Source: CAYFUL01 sp964346375 (lineage in GTDB: Bacteria > Bacillota > Clostridia > Tissierellales > Peptoniphilaceae). Taken from it: DNA of 39,974 nt. The translations under genes and the position numbers were made by a program. Below are positions 1 through 7,990 of the stretch, piece by piece (positions within the stretch are counted from its first letter, which is position 1; every line of letters begins with the position of its first letter). The stretch lies in the NCBI GenBank assembly GCA_964346375.1, contig CAYFUL010000008.1, forward strand, positions 1-39,974, written 5' to 3'. Below the pieces are notes generated by a model. That model was not told where the DNA came from. It searched no databases and saw nothing but the letters and a program-made list of their open reading frames with translations.

Positions 1-26
1 TTATGTAATTAAAGGAGGAGAAAAAA

Positions 27-947
27 ATGACATCGTACGTATTTTTTAATGGCAAAATTGTAGAAGAAGACAGTGTATCAATTAGCTTAAGATCAAAAAT
101 TGTAAACTATGGTCTTGGAGTATTTGAAGGAATAAGAGCCTATTGGGATGATGAAACAGAACAGCTTTATGGATTTAAACTACTTGAGCATTACGAAAGA
201 TTTCACCAATCTGCAAAGGCAGTAAATTTAGTTATACCTTATTCTCCACAAGAGCTTGTAGATTTTACAGTTGAACTATTTAATAAACATGATTTTAAGG
301 AGACAGTTTACATTAGACCACTTGCATTTAAAAATGAAAGTTCAGTAAGTGTAGGTCTATCAGGAAATGACTTTGATGCAGTTGCAATTTACTTATCGCC
401 AATGGGAAAATACATTGACAAGGAAGAATTTAGAGTTTGCGTTTCAAGCTGGACAAGATTAGCAGATAATATGCTTCCTCCAAGAACTAAAGCCTGTGCA
501 GGATATTTAAACTCAGCCCTTGCAAATTTAGAAGCAGTTGAAAATGGATATGACGAGGCAATTTTACTTAATAGACATGGAAATGTATGTGAAGGACCTG
601 GAGAGAATGTATTCCTTTACAAGAAGGGTGTACTAGTTACTCCACCACCAGCAGATGACATACTAGAGGGAATTACAAGAGACCTTGTAATAGAACTTGC
701 AAGAGAGGAATTGGGAATAGAAACTGTACAGAGATCAATTTCAAGAACTGAACTTTATAATTCAGAGGAAGTATTCTATTCAGGAACAGCAATGGAAGTT
801 GCTCCAATTGTAGAGGTAGATGGAAGAAAAGTTGGAGATGGAAAAGCAGGAGAAGTTTGTACAAAATTAAAAGACCTTTTCGCTCAATTAACACACAACA
901 AGTTAGAGAAGTATAGCTCTGCATTAACACCAATTTACAAAAAGTAA
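27..947 (+). CDS. ilvE: Branched-chain amino acid aminotransferase (class IV PLP enzyme)
   Basis: Transfers the amino group between Leu/Ile/Val and 2-oxoglutarate, the last step of branched-chain amino acid synthesis and the first of degradation; cytosolic. The 306-residue length is normal for bacterial IlvE. Visible family marks are the N-terminal LGVFEGIRAY segment, the catalytic Lys near residue 155 in PPRTKACAGYLNS, then GYDEAILLNRHGNVCEGPGE, and the cofactor-binding GITRD and SGTAMEVAPI segments. The ATG is preceded by AAAGGAGGAG at a good distance. It stands alone, with its own terminator at 959-987; anything upstream lies outside the window. The class IV fold also contains D-amino acid transaminase and ADC lyase, but the GITRD...ISRTELY...EVDGRKVGDG series matches IlvE best. 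Confidence 0.95.
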   Translation: MTSYVFFNGKIVEEDSVSISLRSKIVNYGLGVFEGIRAYWDDETEQLYGFKLLEHYERFHQSAKAVNLVIPYSPQELVDFTVELFNKHDFKETVYIRPLAFKNESSVSVGLSGNDFDAVAIYLSPMGKYIDKEEFRVCVSSWTRLADNMLPPRTKACAGYLNSALANLEAVENGYDEAILLNRHGNVCEGPGENVFLYKKGVLVTPPPADDILEGITRDLVIELAREELGIETVQRSISRTELYNSEEVFYSGTAMEVAPIVEVDGRKVGDGKAGEVCTKLKDLFAQLTHNKLEKYSSALTPIYKK

Positions 948-958
948 AATTATTTTTT

Positions 959-987
959 AGAGTATGGGATGCCATACTCTTTTTTTG
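959..987 (+). terminator. Intrinsic terminator of ilvE
   Basis: The 9-bp perfect stem AGAGTATGG / CCATACTCT with a GATG loop is followed directly by seven T. It starts 12 nt after the ilvE stop. Confidence 0.93.
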
Positions 988-1017
988 TGATTTTAGAGGG
1001 GATAACATATTGGTGTC

Positions 1018-1442
1018 GTGGAATACATTCGTATTAAAACACGGACATTTTTTAACGGGCGACTCGGGACGTCGCCCCTACCGTAGGTTTTGAATTATGT
1101 TAATTTTTAAAATATGCTGTAGTTTTTTTGAATATTGTGAAATTCTATTCCACTGTATTAAAATGACCAATGGTAGGGTGTCGGTCGTCCCCGATTTTTA
1201 TATCTTTGGTAGGCGTCGGGCGTCCTCGCCCGACCCGAGGGGATAGGACATCGGTACAATGGAATACATTGGTATTAAAACACGGACACAACGAAACGGG
1301 GGACCCAGGACAATCCGCCCCTACCGTAGGTTTTGAAACAATATTGTTTTGTTCAATGTACAGGTGTTATTTAAATATGGTGAAACTTAATGCAATTGTT
1401 CCAATGGAATACATTCGTAACAAAACACGAACGTTTTTTAAC
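1018..1442 (+). repeat. Dispersed GC-rich palindromic intergenic repeat, block R1 (two units)
   Basis: This gene-free stretch is built of modules that recur at 3952-4236 and, in the opposite orientation, at 26276-26640 and 31078-31400. The modules are an AT-rich lead ending in TTAAAACACGGACA, a GC-rich palindrome, the tail CCTACCGTAGGTTTTGAA, a linker with TATGGTGAAA, and a second palindrome around GTCGGGCGTCCTCGCCCGAC. The lead module occurs three times (about 1020, 1260 and 1402). Positions 1295-1338 are an exact reverse complement of 31217-31260. A short open frame across the block is chance translation of the repeat. It resembles REP-like elements; no transposase is linked. Confidence 0.85.
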
Positions 1443-1465
1443 TTTAGTAAAATCCATATCTATTG

Positions 1466-1481
1466 TATAATATCTTTGGAG
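1466..1481 (+). promoter_or_regulatory. Consensus -10 box and Shine-Dalgarno of apbE
   Basis: A perfect TATAAT lies at 1466-1471, and the Shine-Dalgarno GGAG at 1478-1481 is 8 nt before the GTG at 1490. Transcription would begin near 1478, so the leader is only about a dozen bases and the SD sits at the very 5' end. I see no convincing -35 hexamer 17 nt upstream. The site decides the apbE start. Confidence 0.6.
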
Positions 1482-1489
1482 TTGATTAT

Positions 1490-2602
1490 GTGAAAAAGAT
1501 ATTAGTTTTAATGTTGGCGCTATTTTTAGTTGGTTGTAGTCCAAAACTTGAAGGCTACGAGGATAAATACTTTGACGTTTTCGATACTATAACCTCGTTA
1601 AAAATCTATGCGCCAAATGAAAAAAAAGGTAAGGAATACCTTGAATATGCCCATAACAGATTTATAGAACTACATAAATCCTTTGATAAGTACAATAGCT
1701 ACGAAGGTGTAAATAATGTAAAGACTATAAACGACAATAGGGGAGTTGCCCCTGTAAAGGTGGATAAGGATTTATTCAACCTAATAAAAATTTCTGTAGA
1801 CTACTACAATAACATTAGCAAGGGAAATAATATTGCCATGGGTAATTTAATTGACCTGTGGAATTCCTATAGAGATGAGTATGAAACCCAGTACCAAATT
1901 ATTGCTGGAGATGTACTTCCAACTAGAGAGCAGGAGGATATTGCAAAGGAAGTTGTAATAAAAAAATTTGGCCAAGCTCTTCCCAGTGACGAGGAAATTG
2001 GAAATATTTTAAAGGATGTAAATATGGATGCCATTGAACTTAATGAGAAGGAGCAGACTGTATTTATTAAGGATCCAAATATGACCATAGACGTTGGTGC
2101 AATTGCAAAGGGTTATGCAACGGAAATAGTTGCAAGGGAACTTATGGACAAGGGAGTAAAGGCTGGTATACTTTCTCCAGGAGCCAATGTAAGGGTAATT
2201 GGAGAGCCTCCTGAAGAGGAGAAGGAAACATTTTTAGTTGGAATCCAAAATCCAATGGCAATTAACGATCCAAGTTTAGATAATATTGTGGCAGTACTTG
2301 GTGTAAATAATACTTCCGTTGTTACAAGTGGAGATTACCAAAGATATTTTACAGTTGATGGTAAAAACTACTGCCATATTGTAAATCCTAGTACGGGAAA
2401 ACAGGAGTACTTTTATAGATCTGTAACAGTAGTTGCAGAAGATAGTGGGTACTGTGATTTTCTTTCTACGGCACTATTTGTAACTCCCTATGAGAAGGCA
2501 ATTAAACTTGTTGAAGATTTAGATGGAGTAGAGGCATTTTTTATAATGGAAGATGGAAGTTTTAGAGCTTCTTCTGGAATGGAAAAGATTTTAAAGGATT
2601 AA
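1490..2602 (+). CDS. apbE: FAD:protein FMN transferase, lipoprotein (ApbE)
   Basis: Transfers FMN from FAD onto a Thr/Ser of FMN-binding-domain proteins outside the membrane. The frame is open from a TTG at 1463, but GTG 1490 is preferred: it has GGAG at the right spacing and gives a clean lipoprotein signal, KKILVLMLALFLVGCS, with the lipobox Cys. Family motifs are the FAD/Mg site DVGAIAKGYATEIV and the C-terminal HIVNPSTG and VTVVAEDSG segments; 370 residues is normal. It is followed after 2 nt by a membrane-protein gene and then a nuclease remnant, probably one operon. A likely client is the FMN-binding-domain fumarate reductase at 8894-10800, which is damaged; other clients must lie outside the window. 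Confidence 0.93.
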   Translation: MKKILVLMLALFLVGCSPKLEGYEDKYFDVFDTITSLKIYAPNEKKGKEYLEYAHNRFIELHKSFDKYNSYEGVNNVKTINDNRGVAPVKVDKDLFNLIKISVDYYNNISKGNNIAMGNLIDLWNSYRDEYETQYQIIAGDVLPTREQEDIAKEVVIKKFGQALPSDEEIGNILKDVNMDAIELNEKEQTVFIKDPNMTIDVGAIAKGYATEIVARELMDKGVKAGILSPGANVRVIGEPPEEEKETFLVGIQNPMAINDPSLDNIVAVLGVNNTSVVTSGDYQRYFTVDGKNYCHIVNPSTGKQEYFYRSVTVVAEDSGYCDFLSTALFVTPYEKAIKLVEDLDGVEAFFIMEDGSFRASSGMEKILKD

Positions 2603-2604
2603 CT

Positions 2605-3117
2605 ATGAATAGAAATAATTTTGCAGGTCTAGTTTTTCATCTATTTATTGCATTAGTGGTCTTTATAATTCTCGCAATAATAAATCTATCTGAAAATCTA
2701 GTTAGAATTGTATATGGCAATATACTTTTTAAGGCAATACTGGTATTAATTCCAATAATTCTCTACTACAACCTTGGGAAATTACTAAGTAAAAAGGGAA
2801 GTAGTGGACAGGATTTTTTTTCAGGTACACTAATATATTTCTGTATAATTGGATTTTTAATAATTGGATTTATTACACTTAATACTGGAATTTTTAAGGT
2901 AGGAGTTGGGGAATCCATTGGCAGACTTCCCCTAGATATATTTTTTATTCCAGAACTACTAATTATTAAGATTTTAAAACTGCCCTATAATTTTATCACT
3001 GTACTTATTTTTGGACTACTTCCGGGAATTATCTACGGATTTGCAACGAGAAGAGGTAGGATAAAACTTAGAAGAGAGCAGCTAGAAAAGAGAAGGCAGA
3101 GTAGAAGACCAAGATGA
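2605..3117 (+). CDS. Small multi-pass membrane protein of unknown function
   Basis: A 170-residue protein with about four hydrophobic membrane segments (roughly residues 8-28, 38-55, 72-95 and 128-146) and a strongly basic tail (RRGRIKLRREQLEKRRQSRRPR region), which suggests a cytoplasmic C-terminus. I do not recognise a family. It begins 2 nt after the apbE stop and its TGA overlaps the ATG of the next gene (ATGA), so translational coupling is likely. Among the genes whose stops I checked, it is the only intact one ending in TGA. Its place between a flavinyl transferase and a secreted-type nuclease suggests an envelope role, but nothing in the sequence specifies it. Confidence 0.75.
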   Translation: MNRNNFAGLVFHLFIALVVFIILAIINLSENLVRIVYGNILFKAILVLIPIILYYNLGKLLSKKGSSGQDFFSGTLIYFCIIGFLIIGFITLNTGIFKVGVGESIGRLPLDIFFIPELLIIKILKLPYNFITVLIFGLLPGIIYGFATRRGRIKLRREQLEKRRQSRRPR

Positions 3118-3647
3118 AGAAAAGATTATATTCCTTACTAGTTGGACTTGTTTTAATTTCAATGTACCTATACTTTAGCGAAAGTGCACCAGAGAATTTA
3201 GAGAGTGTAGCAGTTACAAGGTTAGTAGATTGAGATACAGTCTATGTAAATAAAAATAGAAAAGTGCGAATAATTGGAATAAATACTCCCGAAGAGGATA
3301 CTCATGAAGGATATTCAAAAGAGGCAAGGGAATTTGCCGAGGAGACTCTACTAAATAAAAAGGTCTACTTAGAAAGTGATATTTCAGAGAGGGACCAATA
3401 TGGTAGGGAATTAAAATATATATGGGTTGAAATTCCAAAGAACACATCTATAAATGAACTAGAGGAAAAAAATTACAGCGCTATGGTATTATCAGGAGGC
3501 TACGGCACAACCTATACCTTTAAACCAAATGTAAAGTATAGAGATGAGTTTAGAAAAATTGCCAAAAGGGCAAGAAAAAATAGAGTAGGAATGTGGGAGT
3601 TGGATAGTAGTGGGACTACTAGGGGAAACAATTTGAATGATAAATAG
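3114..3647 (+). pseudogene. Thermonuclease (SNase) family nuclease interrupted by an in-frame TGA
   Basis: Reading from ATG 3114 gives an N-terminal hydrophobic anchor (LYSLLVGLVLISMYLYF), then VTRLVD, a TGA at 3231-3233 (codon 40), and DTVYVNKNRKVRIIGINTPEE. SNase family proteins have D-G-D-T here, so TGA replaces a conserved glycine, one base from GGA. The rest of the domain is intact in the same frame to the TAG at 3645: the calcium/active-site region RIIGINTPEE, YGRELKYIWV with the second catalytic Arg, and RVGMWEL near the end. Family nucleases cut DNA and RNA outside the cell. The gene is either freshly inactivated by one substitution or carries a sequencing error. Restart at a later codon would lose the first catalytic Asp. 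Confidence 0.85.
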
Positions 3648-3686
3648 AGTAATAAAAGATGTGTAATATTGAAAATTACAGATGTA

Positions 3687-3920
3687 TTAAAAATACTTTT
3701 TCATTTTAAATTTAAGGGGGACCAGGGGAGAAATAACGCAGTTTCTCCCCTAGGTCCCCCTTATTATCCGCCTTACCCCTCTCGCTTACTAAATGTAAGT
3801 TTTCTCGGCAAAGGCTATAAATTCCAAACTCGCCCTTGGGCTCAGACATGGAATTTTTTTTACGCCTTTACCTTGAAAACAACGTGGGATGGAAATGTTA
3901 TTAATAATAATAAAAATTTT
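3687..3920 (+). repeat. Structured intergenic element, copy A (partner at 20860-21090)
   Basis: About 230 nt shared in the same orientation with 20860-21090, by eye roughly 80% identical. It starts with a GC-rich hairpin (3713-3761, arms GGGGGACC-AGGGGAG and CTCCCCT-A-GGTCCCCC). Then comes a nested fold: GTTTTC pairs with GAAAAC, AAGGC with GCCTT, AAATTCC with GGAATTT, and an inner GCCC (3832-3835) with GGGC (3838-3841). Copy B has GTCC/GGAC at the inner helix, a compensatory change. No protein family is recognisable in the short open frame crossing it. It could be a MITE-like element or a structured RNA. Confidence 0.75.
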
Positions 3921-3951
3921 ATCCCCAAAAATTATAGAGGGAATTGGTGGG

Positions 3952-4236
3952 TTGGTACAACGGAGTACATACGCAATAAAACACCAACACAACGAAACGG
4001 GCGACTCGAGGACGAGTCGCCCCTACCGTAGGTTTTGAAATAGTAATATTTTGTCCAATGTACAGTATATTTTTTGATATGGTGAAATTCTGTGCTATTG
4101 TATATAAAATAAATCATGGTAGGGGTTCGGTCGTCCCCGATTTTTATATCTTAGGTAGGGTGTCGGGCGTCCTCGCCCGACCCGAGGGGATTGAATATCG
4201 GTATAACGGAGCATATTCGTATTAAAACACGGACAT
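3952..4236 (+). repeat. Dispersed palindromic intergenic repeat, block R2
   Basis: Same module order and orientation as R1: AATAAAACACCAACACAACG lead, a perfect palindrome with arms GGGCGACTCG and CGAGTCGCCC around AGGA, the CCTACCGTAGGTTTTGAA tail, a TATGGTGAAATTCTGTGC linker, a second palindrome with GTCGGGCGTCCTCGCCCGAC, and a further lead module near 4210. No gene lies between 3648 and 4284 on either strand that I can support. Confidence 0.85.
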
Positions 4237-4284
4237 ATAAATATCTGACTTGAACTTTTTAATATATCCTATTTTTTCATAGAA

Positions 4285-4983
4285 TTACCTAAATAATATA
4301 TATGCTGTTACCAATGCAAAAAAAATTATTATCATCCTACGAAATTGCTCGTTTGACTGAAATAATCTCAAAATATTATCTACTAAACAAAATATGATCA
4401 TTAAAATAATTACCACAGGAAAACTAACATTACAAATAATATAAACAATAAAATAAATTAACCCATAAAAAATTAGTTGAATTTTAAAATACTCTCTCAA
4501 CTTCTTGAATTCTGAATAGTTTAAATAAATACCATTCTTATGTTTATACTCTATATTATTTATGTGTTTAGAGATTAATTGATGAACATTCACTAAAGAT
4601 ATAACAAATAAAAAACCATTCATATAAGAGTTTGGTGCAAATTTATTTAATAAAAGTAATCCCAATGAGTATATTAATAGTGTACCTAAAATAAACTTTA
4701 AGTCAGTTCTTCTAATTGAAAGGAGAATTGTATCAAATAGGGCATTGTCATATTTTATTTCCCTAAAGTAAGTTATATCTCTAACTCTTAACGCACTATA
4801 TTCCATATTTATTTTTTGCATTTCTATATAATTGTTTTGCCTTGCAGCATTTTGAATACGATGGTAAATTAGCATATCTCTATAGTATTTTTCTTTAGGT
4901 AGTTGAATATTTATACATACTTTCATTATAGAAATATCTGTAAATAGCAAAAACAAGGTAAGAAACAACTGAAGTTTTGGCAC
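4285..4983 (-). pseudogene. ABC transporter permease, C-terminal part (frameshifted off its N-terminus)
   Basis: Encodes about 232 residues with a long cytoplasmic stretch followed by at least five hydrophobic segments, ending at a cluster of membrane helices; it looks like an ABC-2-type permease. The apparent start is a GTG with no ribosome binding site. The frame stays open upstream to about 5030, reading IIISNVIVISLYFKV, and there it meets the end of the adjacent ORF (5022-5945), whose last ~100 residues are also hydrophobic. The two frames cross in a run of six A (T on the coding strand) at 5026-5031, so a single-base slip there separated one permease into two frames. The exact substrate is unknown. 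Confidence 0.65.
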
Positions 4984-5021
4984 TTTGAAATATAATGAAA
5001 TTACTATTACGTTGGATATAA

Positions 5022-5945
5022 TTATAAAAAATATATAGCGATATAATTTATTATACTTAAAAAATTATTATAGTTTGATAAATTTAAACTTGACCATAAT
5101 AATATGACCCTTAAAATATTTATATCTCGATAAAATAGCAAAAAATTCAATAAAATCGAAAACAATAAATTTAATAATCTTCTTTTCAAGAGTAAACAGA
5201 CTATCTTTTCTTTAAAATGTTTAGGTATTAAATAATATATGTCTGCATGATGACATTTCAAAAAAATTTGATTGTTTACAATATCAATAAAAAATGCAAC
5301 AAAAATTATGAATACCAGTATATAGTTAGAATATATCCCATACACTACTTTCCCAGAGTCTATAATAACATACCGATCACAAATTTTTTGAATTAAATCC
5401 AGTTGGTGAGAAGAAACAAGTATTGTCTTGCCTAATTCTTTTAATTTTAGAAATTCATTTTTTAAAATTTGTACTTGCAAAGGATCAAGTCCATCAAAAG
5501 GTTCATCAGCAATAATTAAATCTGCATTTCGCAATATAGCTAAGCAAATTTGCATTCTTTGTAAAGTTCCTTTTGATAATTCGTGAGGAAATTTATTTAA
5601 ATACTCTTTTAACGAGAATCTATCTATTAAGCTATCAACTTCAAACTGAGTATTATTCATTGCTGATATAAATTTTAGATGTTCATCTAGATTTAGTTCT
5701 TCATAATAAACTGGCTTGTCTGGTACATAGGCTATGTCATTTATACTTAATAATCGCTGGTTGTTACCATTTACTAATAATATTTCTCCTACATAGTCAT
5801 CATAAAAAGAAGTGATGCACTTTATTATAGTAGTTTTCCCTGCGCCATTTTTACCAATAATTCCAGTTATTGTTCCATTAGGAAGTGAGAAAGAAATATC
5901 TTTAAGAACTAATGTCCCACTAAAATATTTTGTTAAATTACTCAC
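5022..5945 (-). pseudogene. ABC transporter ATPase fused to a permease N-terminus (degenerate)
   Basis: Residues 1 to about 200 are a good ABC ATPase: Walker A GKNGAGKTT, an LSKGTLQR signature, Walker B LIIADEPFDGLD and the switch SSH. After VIIDSGKVVYG the sequence changes abruptly to a hydrophobic stretch (YSNYILVFIIFVAFF) with no ATPase tail. The end of the ATPase gene and the start of the permease gene therefore seem to have been lost by a deletion that joined them in frame. The fused frame then stops at 5022 by the frameshift described for 4285-4983. GTG 5945 has no SD; an AGGTGA would fit an ATT at 5958-5960 in the same frame, which suggests a mutated ATG. This is a transporter remnant, perhaps once for drug or peptide export. 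Confidence 0.7.
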
Positions 5946-5978
5946 TAAATATCCGTTAATATTTTATCACCTATTAAA

Positions 5979-6173
5979 TTATAGTTTGATATAAAGTCTA
6001 CATTTTTTGTTACTTACTTTCAATTCACAATCATCTTTGTTCATTTGCACCGCATATACAATGTATGGAGATGCATCTTCATTTAATATTATGCAAATTT
6101 GTACATCAGCTTCTTCTGCTAGGTTGTGAGCTGATATATTATTTTAGATATTAAAAGATGCAAAAATTTTCAT
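5979..6173 (-). pseudogene. Remnant of a small gene upstream of the ABC cluster (in-frame TAA)
   Basis: On the minus strand an ATG at 6173-6171 opens a frame reading MKIFASFNI, then TAA, then about 54 coding-like residues including AHNLAEEADVQICIILNED and SPYIVYAVQMNKDDCELK, ending in TAA at 5979-5981. The second part is not low-complexity and ends just before the AGGTGA that precedes the ATPase. It therefore looks like a real small gene with one nonsense codon. I do not recognise the product. The rest of the gene-poor stretch (6174-6300) holds only a 25-codon frame (MKRSRGIFDPLIW...) that I cannot assign. Confidence 0.4.
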
Positions 6174-6299
6174 TTTAATATTTCACAGTATCTGTAACTT
6201 GATTTTGGCATAACCAAATCAAAGGGTCAAAAATTCCTCTTGATCTTTTCATAATGACTATGTGTTTTAAAAATTTGATTTAATACTACAACATAACGG

Positions 6300-6327
6300 A
6301 AAAAATGGACAGAAAAGCTCTGTCCAT
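6300..6327 (-). terminator. Intrinsic terminator of the Crp/Fnr regulator
   Basis: Read on the minus strand, AATGGACAG and CTGTCCATT form a perfect 9-bp stem around AGCTTTT, followed by a T run. It begins a few bases after the stop codon of the regulator gene. Confidence 0.9.
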
Positions 6328-6330
6328 TTT

Positions 6331-6984
6331 CTATTCATCTATACTCTGTAATTTATATGTCTTTTTATCGTAGTCTAAAATGCCTTCCTTCTTCATCTTT
6401 GAAAGTTCCCTTGAAAGGGACGATCTATTTACTCCTAAAAAATTTGCAAACTCTGTAATATTAAAGTCAATTTCAAAATACTTTCCACTACAAGTAGTTT
6501 GTCTGTCCTGTAAATAGAATAGGATCTTTTCGCGAATAGTTGGTAGATTTTTTATATCCAATTTATTTCTAAGGAAGATATTTTTCTTAGACAGTATAAA
6601 AATTAAATTGGATAGAAGTTGAGATTTAACTTTACTATCTTCCATAGCATAGATATTATTAAATTTAAGTAGTAAAACTTCACAATCAGTATTTGCCATG
6701 GCAGAGATTGGAAAATTTACAAGGTCTGCCTCGTAAAAAGCCTCTCCAAAAAGATCAGGTGGGTTTAAAAAATTAATTATATTCATATTTCCAAGAATAT
6801 CATATTTTACAACGCGAATACTTCCCGAAAGTACTATATAAAATCCACGAATGGGATCTCCTTGGGTAATAATAACTTCGTCCTTTTTATATTTTTTTAC
6901 AACGCCTTCAAGAACTTCTAGGATCTTTGGAAGTTCTTCTTCTGTAATTCCTTTAAAAAGTAAATTATTTAGTATTTGTTTCAT
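6331..6984 (-). CDS. Crp/Fnr-family transcriptional regulator
   Basis: A DNA-binding regulator with an N-terminal cyclic-nucleotide-type beta-roll (about residues 10-120, including GDPIRGFYIVLSGSIRVV and DLFGEAF) and a C-terminal winged helix (about 150-215; recognition region FANFLGVNRSSLSRELSKM). I see no N-terminal cysteine cluster, so it is not an Fnr-type Fe-S sensor. A GTG at 6993 is also in frame, but ATG 6984 (MKQILNNLLF) is preferred because AGGAG lies 8 nt before it. It is divergent from rplM and has its own terminator. The family commonly senses redox, nitric oxide or small ligands; the sequence does not say which. Confidence 0.88.
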   Translation of the reverse strand: MKQILNNLLFKGITEEELPKILEVLEGVVKKYKKDEVIITQGDPIRGFYIVLSGSIRVVKYDILGNMNIINFLNPPDLFGEAFYEADLVNFPISAMANTDCEVLLLKFNNIYAMEDSKVKSQLLSNLIFILSKKNIFLRNKLDIKNLPTIREKILFYLQDRQTTCSGKYFEIDFNITEFANFLGVNRSSLSRELSKMKKEGILDYDKKTYKLQSIDE

Positions 6985-7050
6985 TAAATTCACTCCTAGA
7001 ATAATTATAACAGGAAAATGTAAGAAAATATATTAAATCAATTTTTTTCC

Positions 7051-7079
7051 TTGACATTAAAAGAGACCTATATTACAAT
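7051..7079 (+). promoter_or_regulatory. Sigma-A promoter and short leader of rplM-rpsI
   Basis: TTGACA at 7051-7056, a 17-nt spacer and TACAAT at 7074-7079. The expected transcript starts near 7086, leaving about 45 nt before the TTG start. An L13 leader regulatory element would sit there in some Firmicutes; I can see GCCCCGG but could not confirm a fold. Confidence 0.85.
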
Positions 7080-7131
7080 GTTTTAAGTGTTTAAAAAGCC
7101 CCGGAAAATTTTTAAACTAGGAGGAAGTCCA

Positions 7132-7560
7132 TTGAAAAGTTTTATGGCAAAAGCCAATGAAGTAGATAGAAAATGGTATGTAATTGATGCAGAGGGCAAG
7201 GTACTTGGCAGACTTGCTTCAGAAGTAGCAAACATACTTAGAGGAAAGAATAAACCAATTTACACTCCACATGTAGATACTGGTGATTTTGTAATAGTTA
7301 TTAACGCAGATAAAGTAAAGTTAACTGGAAACAAATGGCAAGATAAAAACTACGCTTACCATACTGGATATCCAGGAGGAAGAAGAGAAGTAGCTTATAA
7401 AGATTTACTTCAAAAGAAACCTGAGTTTATTATTGAGCGTGCAGTAAAGGGTATGCTTCCAAAAAATAGACTAGGAAGAAAGATGTACACTAAGTTAAAA
7501 GTATATGCAGGAAGCGAGCATCCACACGCTGCTCAAATGCCTGAAGTATACGAAATATAA
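7132..7560 (+). CDS. rplM: 50S ribosomal protein L13
   Basis: A large-subunit ribosomal protein that binds 23S rRNA early in assembly. The hallmarks are KWYVIDAEGKVLGRLASEVA, the GDFVIVINADKV stretch and the AVKGMLPKNRLGRKM motif. The frame is open from 7087, but the start is TTG 7132, with AGGAGG at 7119-7124 and a 7-nt spacer. That gives 142 residues, the standard length, beginning MKSFMAKANE as in homologues. It is followed 14 nt later by rpsI, the usual rplM-rpsI pair. Confidence 0.97.
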   Translation: MKSFMAKANEVDRKWYVIDAEGKVLGRLASEVANILRGKNKPIYTPHVDTGDFVIVINADKVKLTGNKWQDKNYAYHTGYPGGRREVAYKDLLQKKPEFIIERAVKGMLPKNRLGRKMYTKLKVYAGSEHPHAAQMPEVYEI

Positions 7561-7574
7561 AAGGGGGGAGAAAT

Positions 7575-7964
7575 TTGGATAATCAATATAGAGGTACAGG
7601 AAGAAGAAAGACTTCCATCGCAACTGTTAGATTACTACCAGGAAATGGAAAATTTATCATCAATGGTAGAGATATAGAAGAATATTTTAATTTCGAAACC
7701 CTAAGAACTGTAGCTAAATCTCCACTAGCTCTTACAGATATGGACGGCAAATTTGACGTTATTGTAAAAGTAATAGGCGGCGGATTTACAGGACAAGCAG
7801 GTGCAATTAGACATGGTATTTCAAGAGCTCTTATTGAAGCTGACGAAGAATTAAGACCAATTCTTAAAAAAGCTGGATTCTTAACTAGAGATGCAAGAAT
7901 GAAAGAAAGAAAGAAGTACGGTTTAAAGAAAGCAAGACGTGCACCACAGTTCTCAAAGAGATAA
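7575..7964 (+). CDS. rpsI: 30S ribosomal protein S9
   Basis: A small-subunit protein whose C-terminal tail reaches the P-site tRNA. The family marks are YRGTGRRKTSIATVRL at the N-terminus, the GGGFTGQAGAIRHGISRAL core and the invariant basic end RRAPQFSKR. It is 129 residues, as expected. It starts with TTG behind AAGGGGGGAG and is co-transcribed with rplM, ending at the terminator at 7991-8016. Confidence 0.98.
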   Translation: MDNQYRGTGRRKTSIATVRLLPGNGKFIINGRDIEEYFNFETLRTVAKSPLALTDMDGKFDVIVKVIGGGFTGQAGAIRHGISRALIEADEELRPILKKAGFLTRDARMKERKKYGLKKARRAPQFSKR

Positions 7965-7990
7965 TATTTATAGCTTTAGAAAAGACATTA

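Noticed and set aside
1170..1493. 107-codon open frame across repeat block R1
   Set aside because: It lies entirely in repeat modules and the apbE promoter, and has no ribosome site or recognisable protein sequence.
3231..3233. TGA recoded as glycine or as selenocysteine
   Set aside because: No in-frame TGA was noticed in the intact genes, the 2605-3117 gene ends in TGA, and no SECIS-like need exists at a glycine position. Mutation or sequencing error is simpler.
3669..4031. 120-codon open frame
   Set aside because: It spans structured element A and repeat R2; the same DNA recurs elsewhere with the frame broken.
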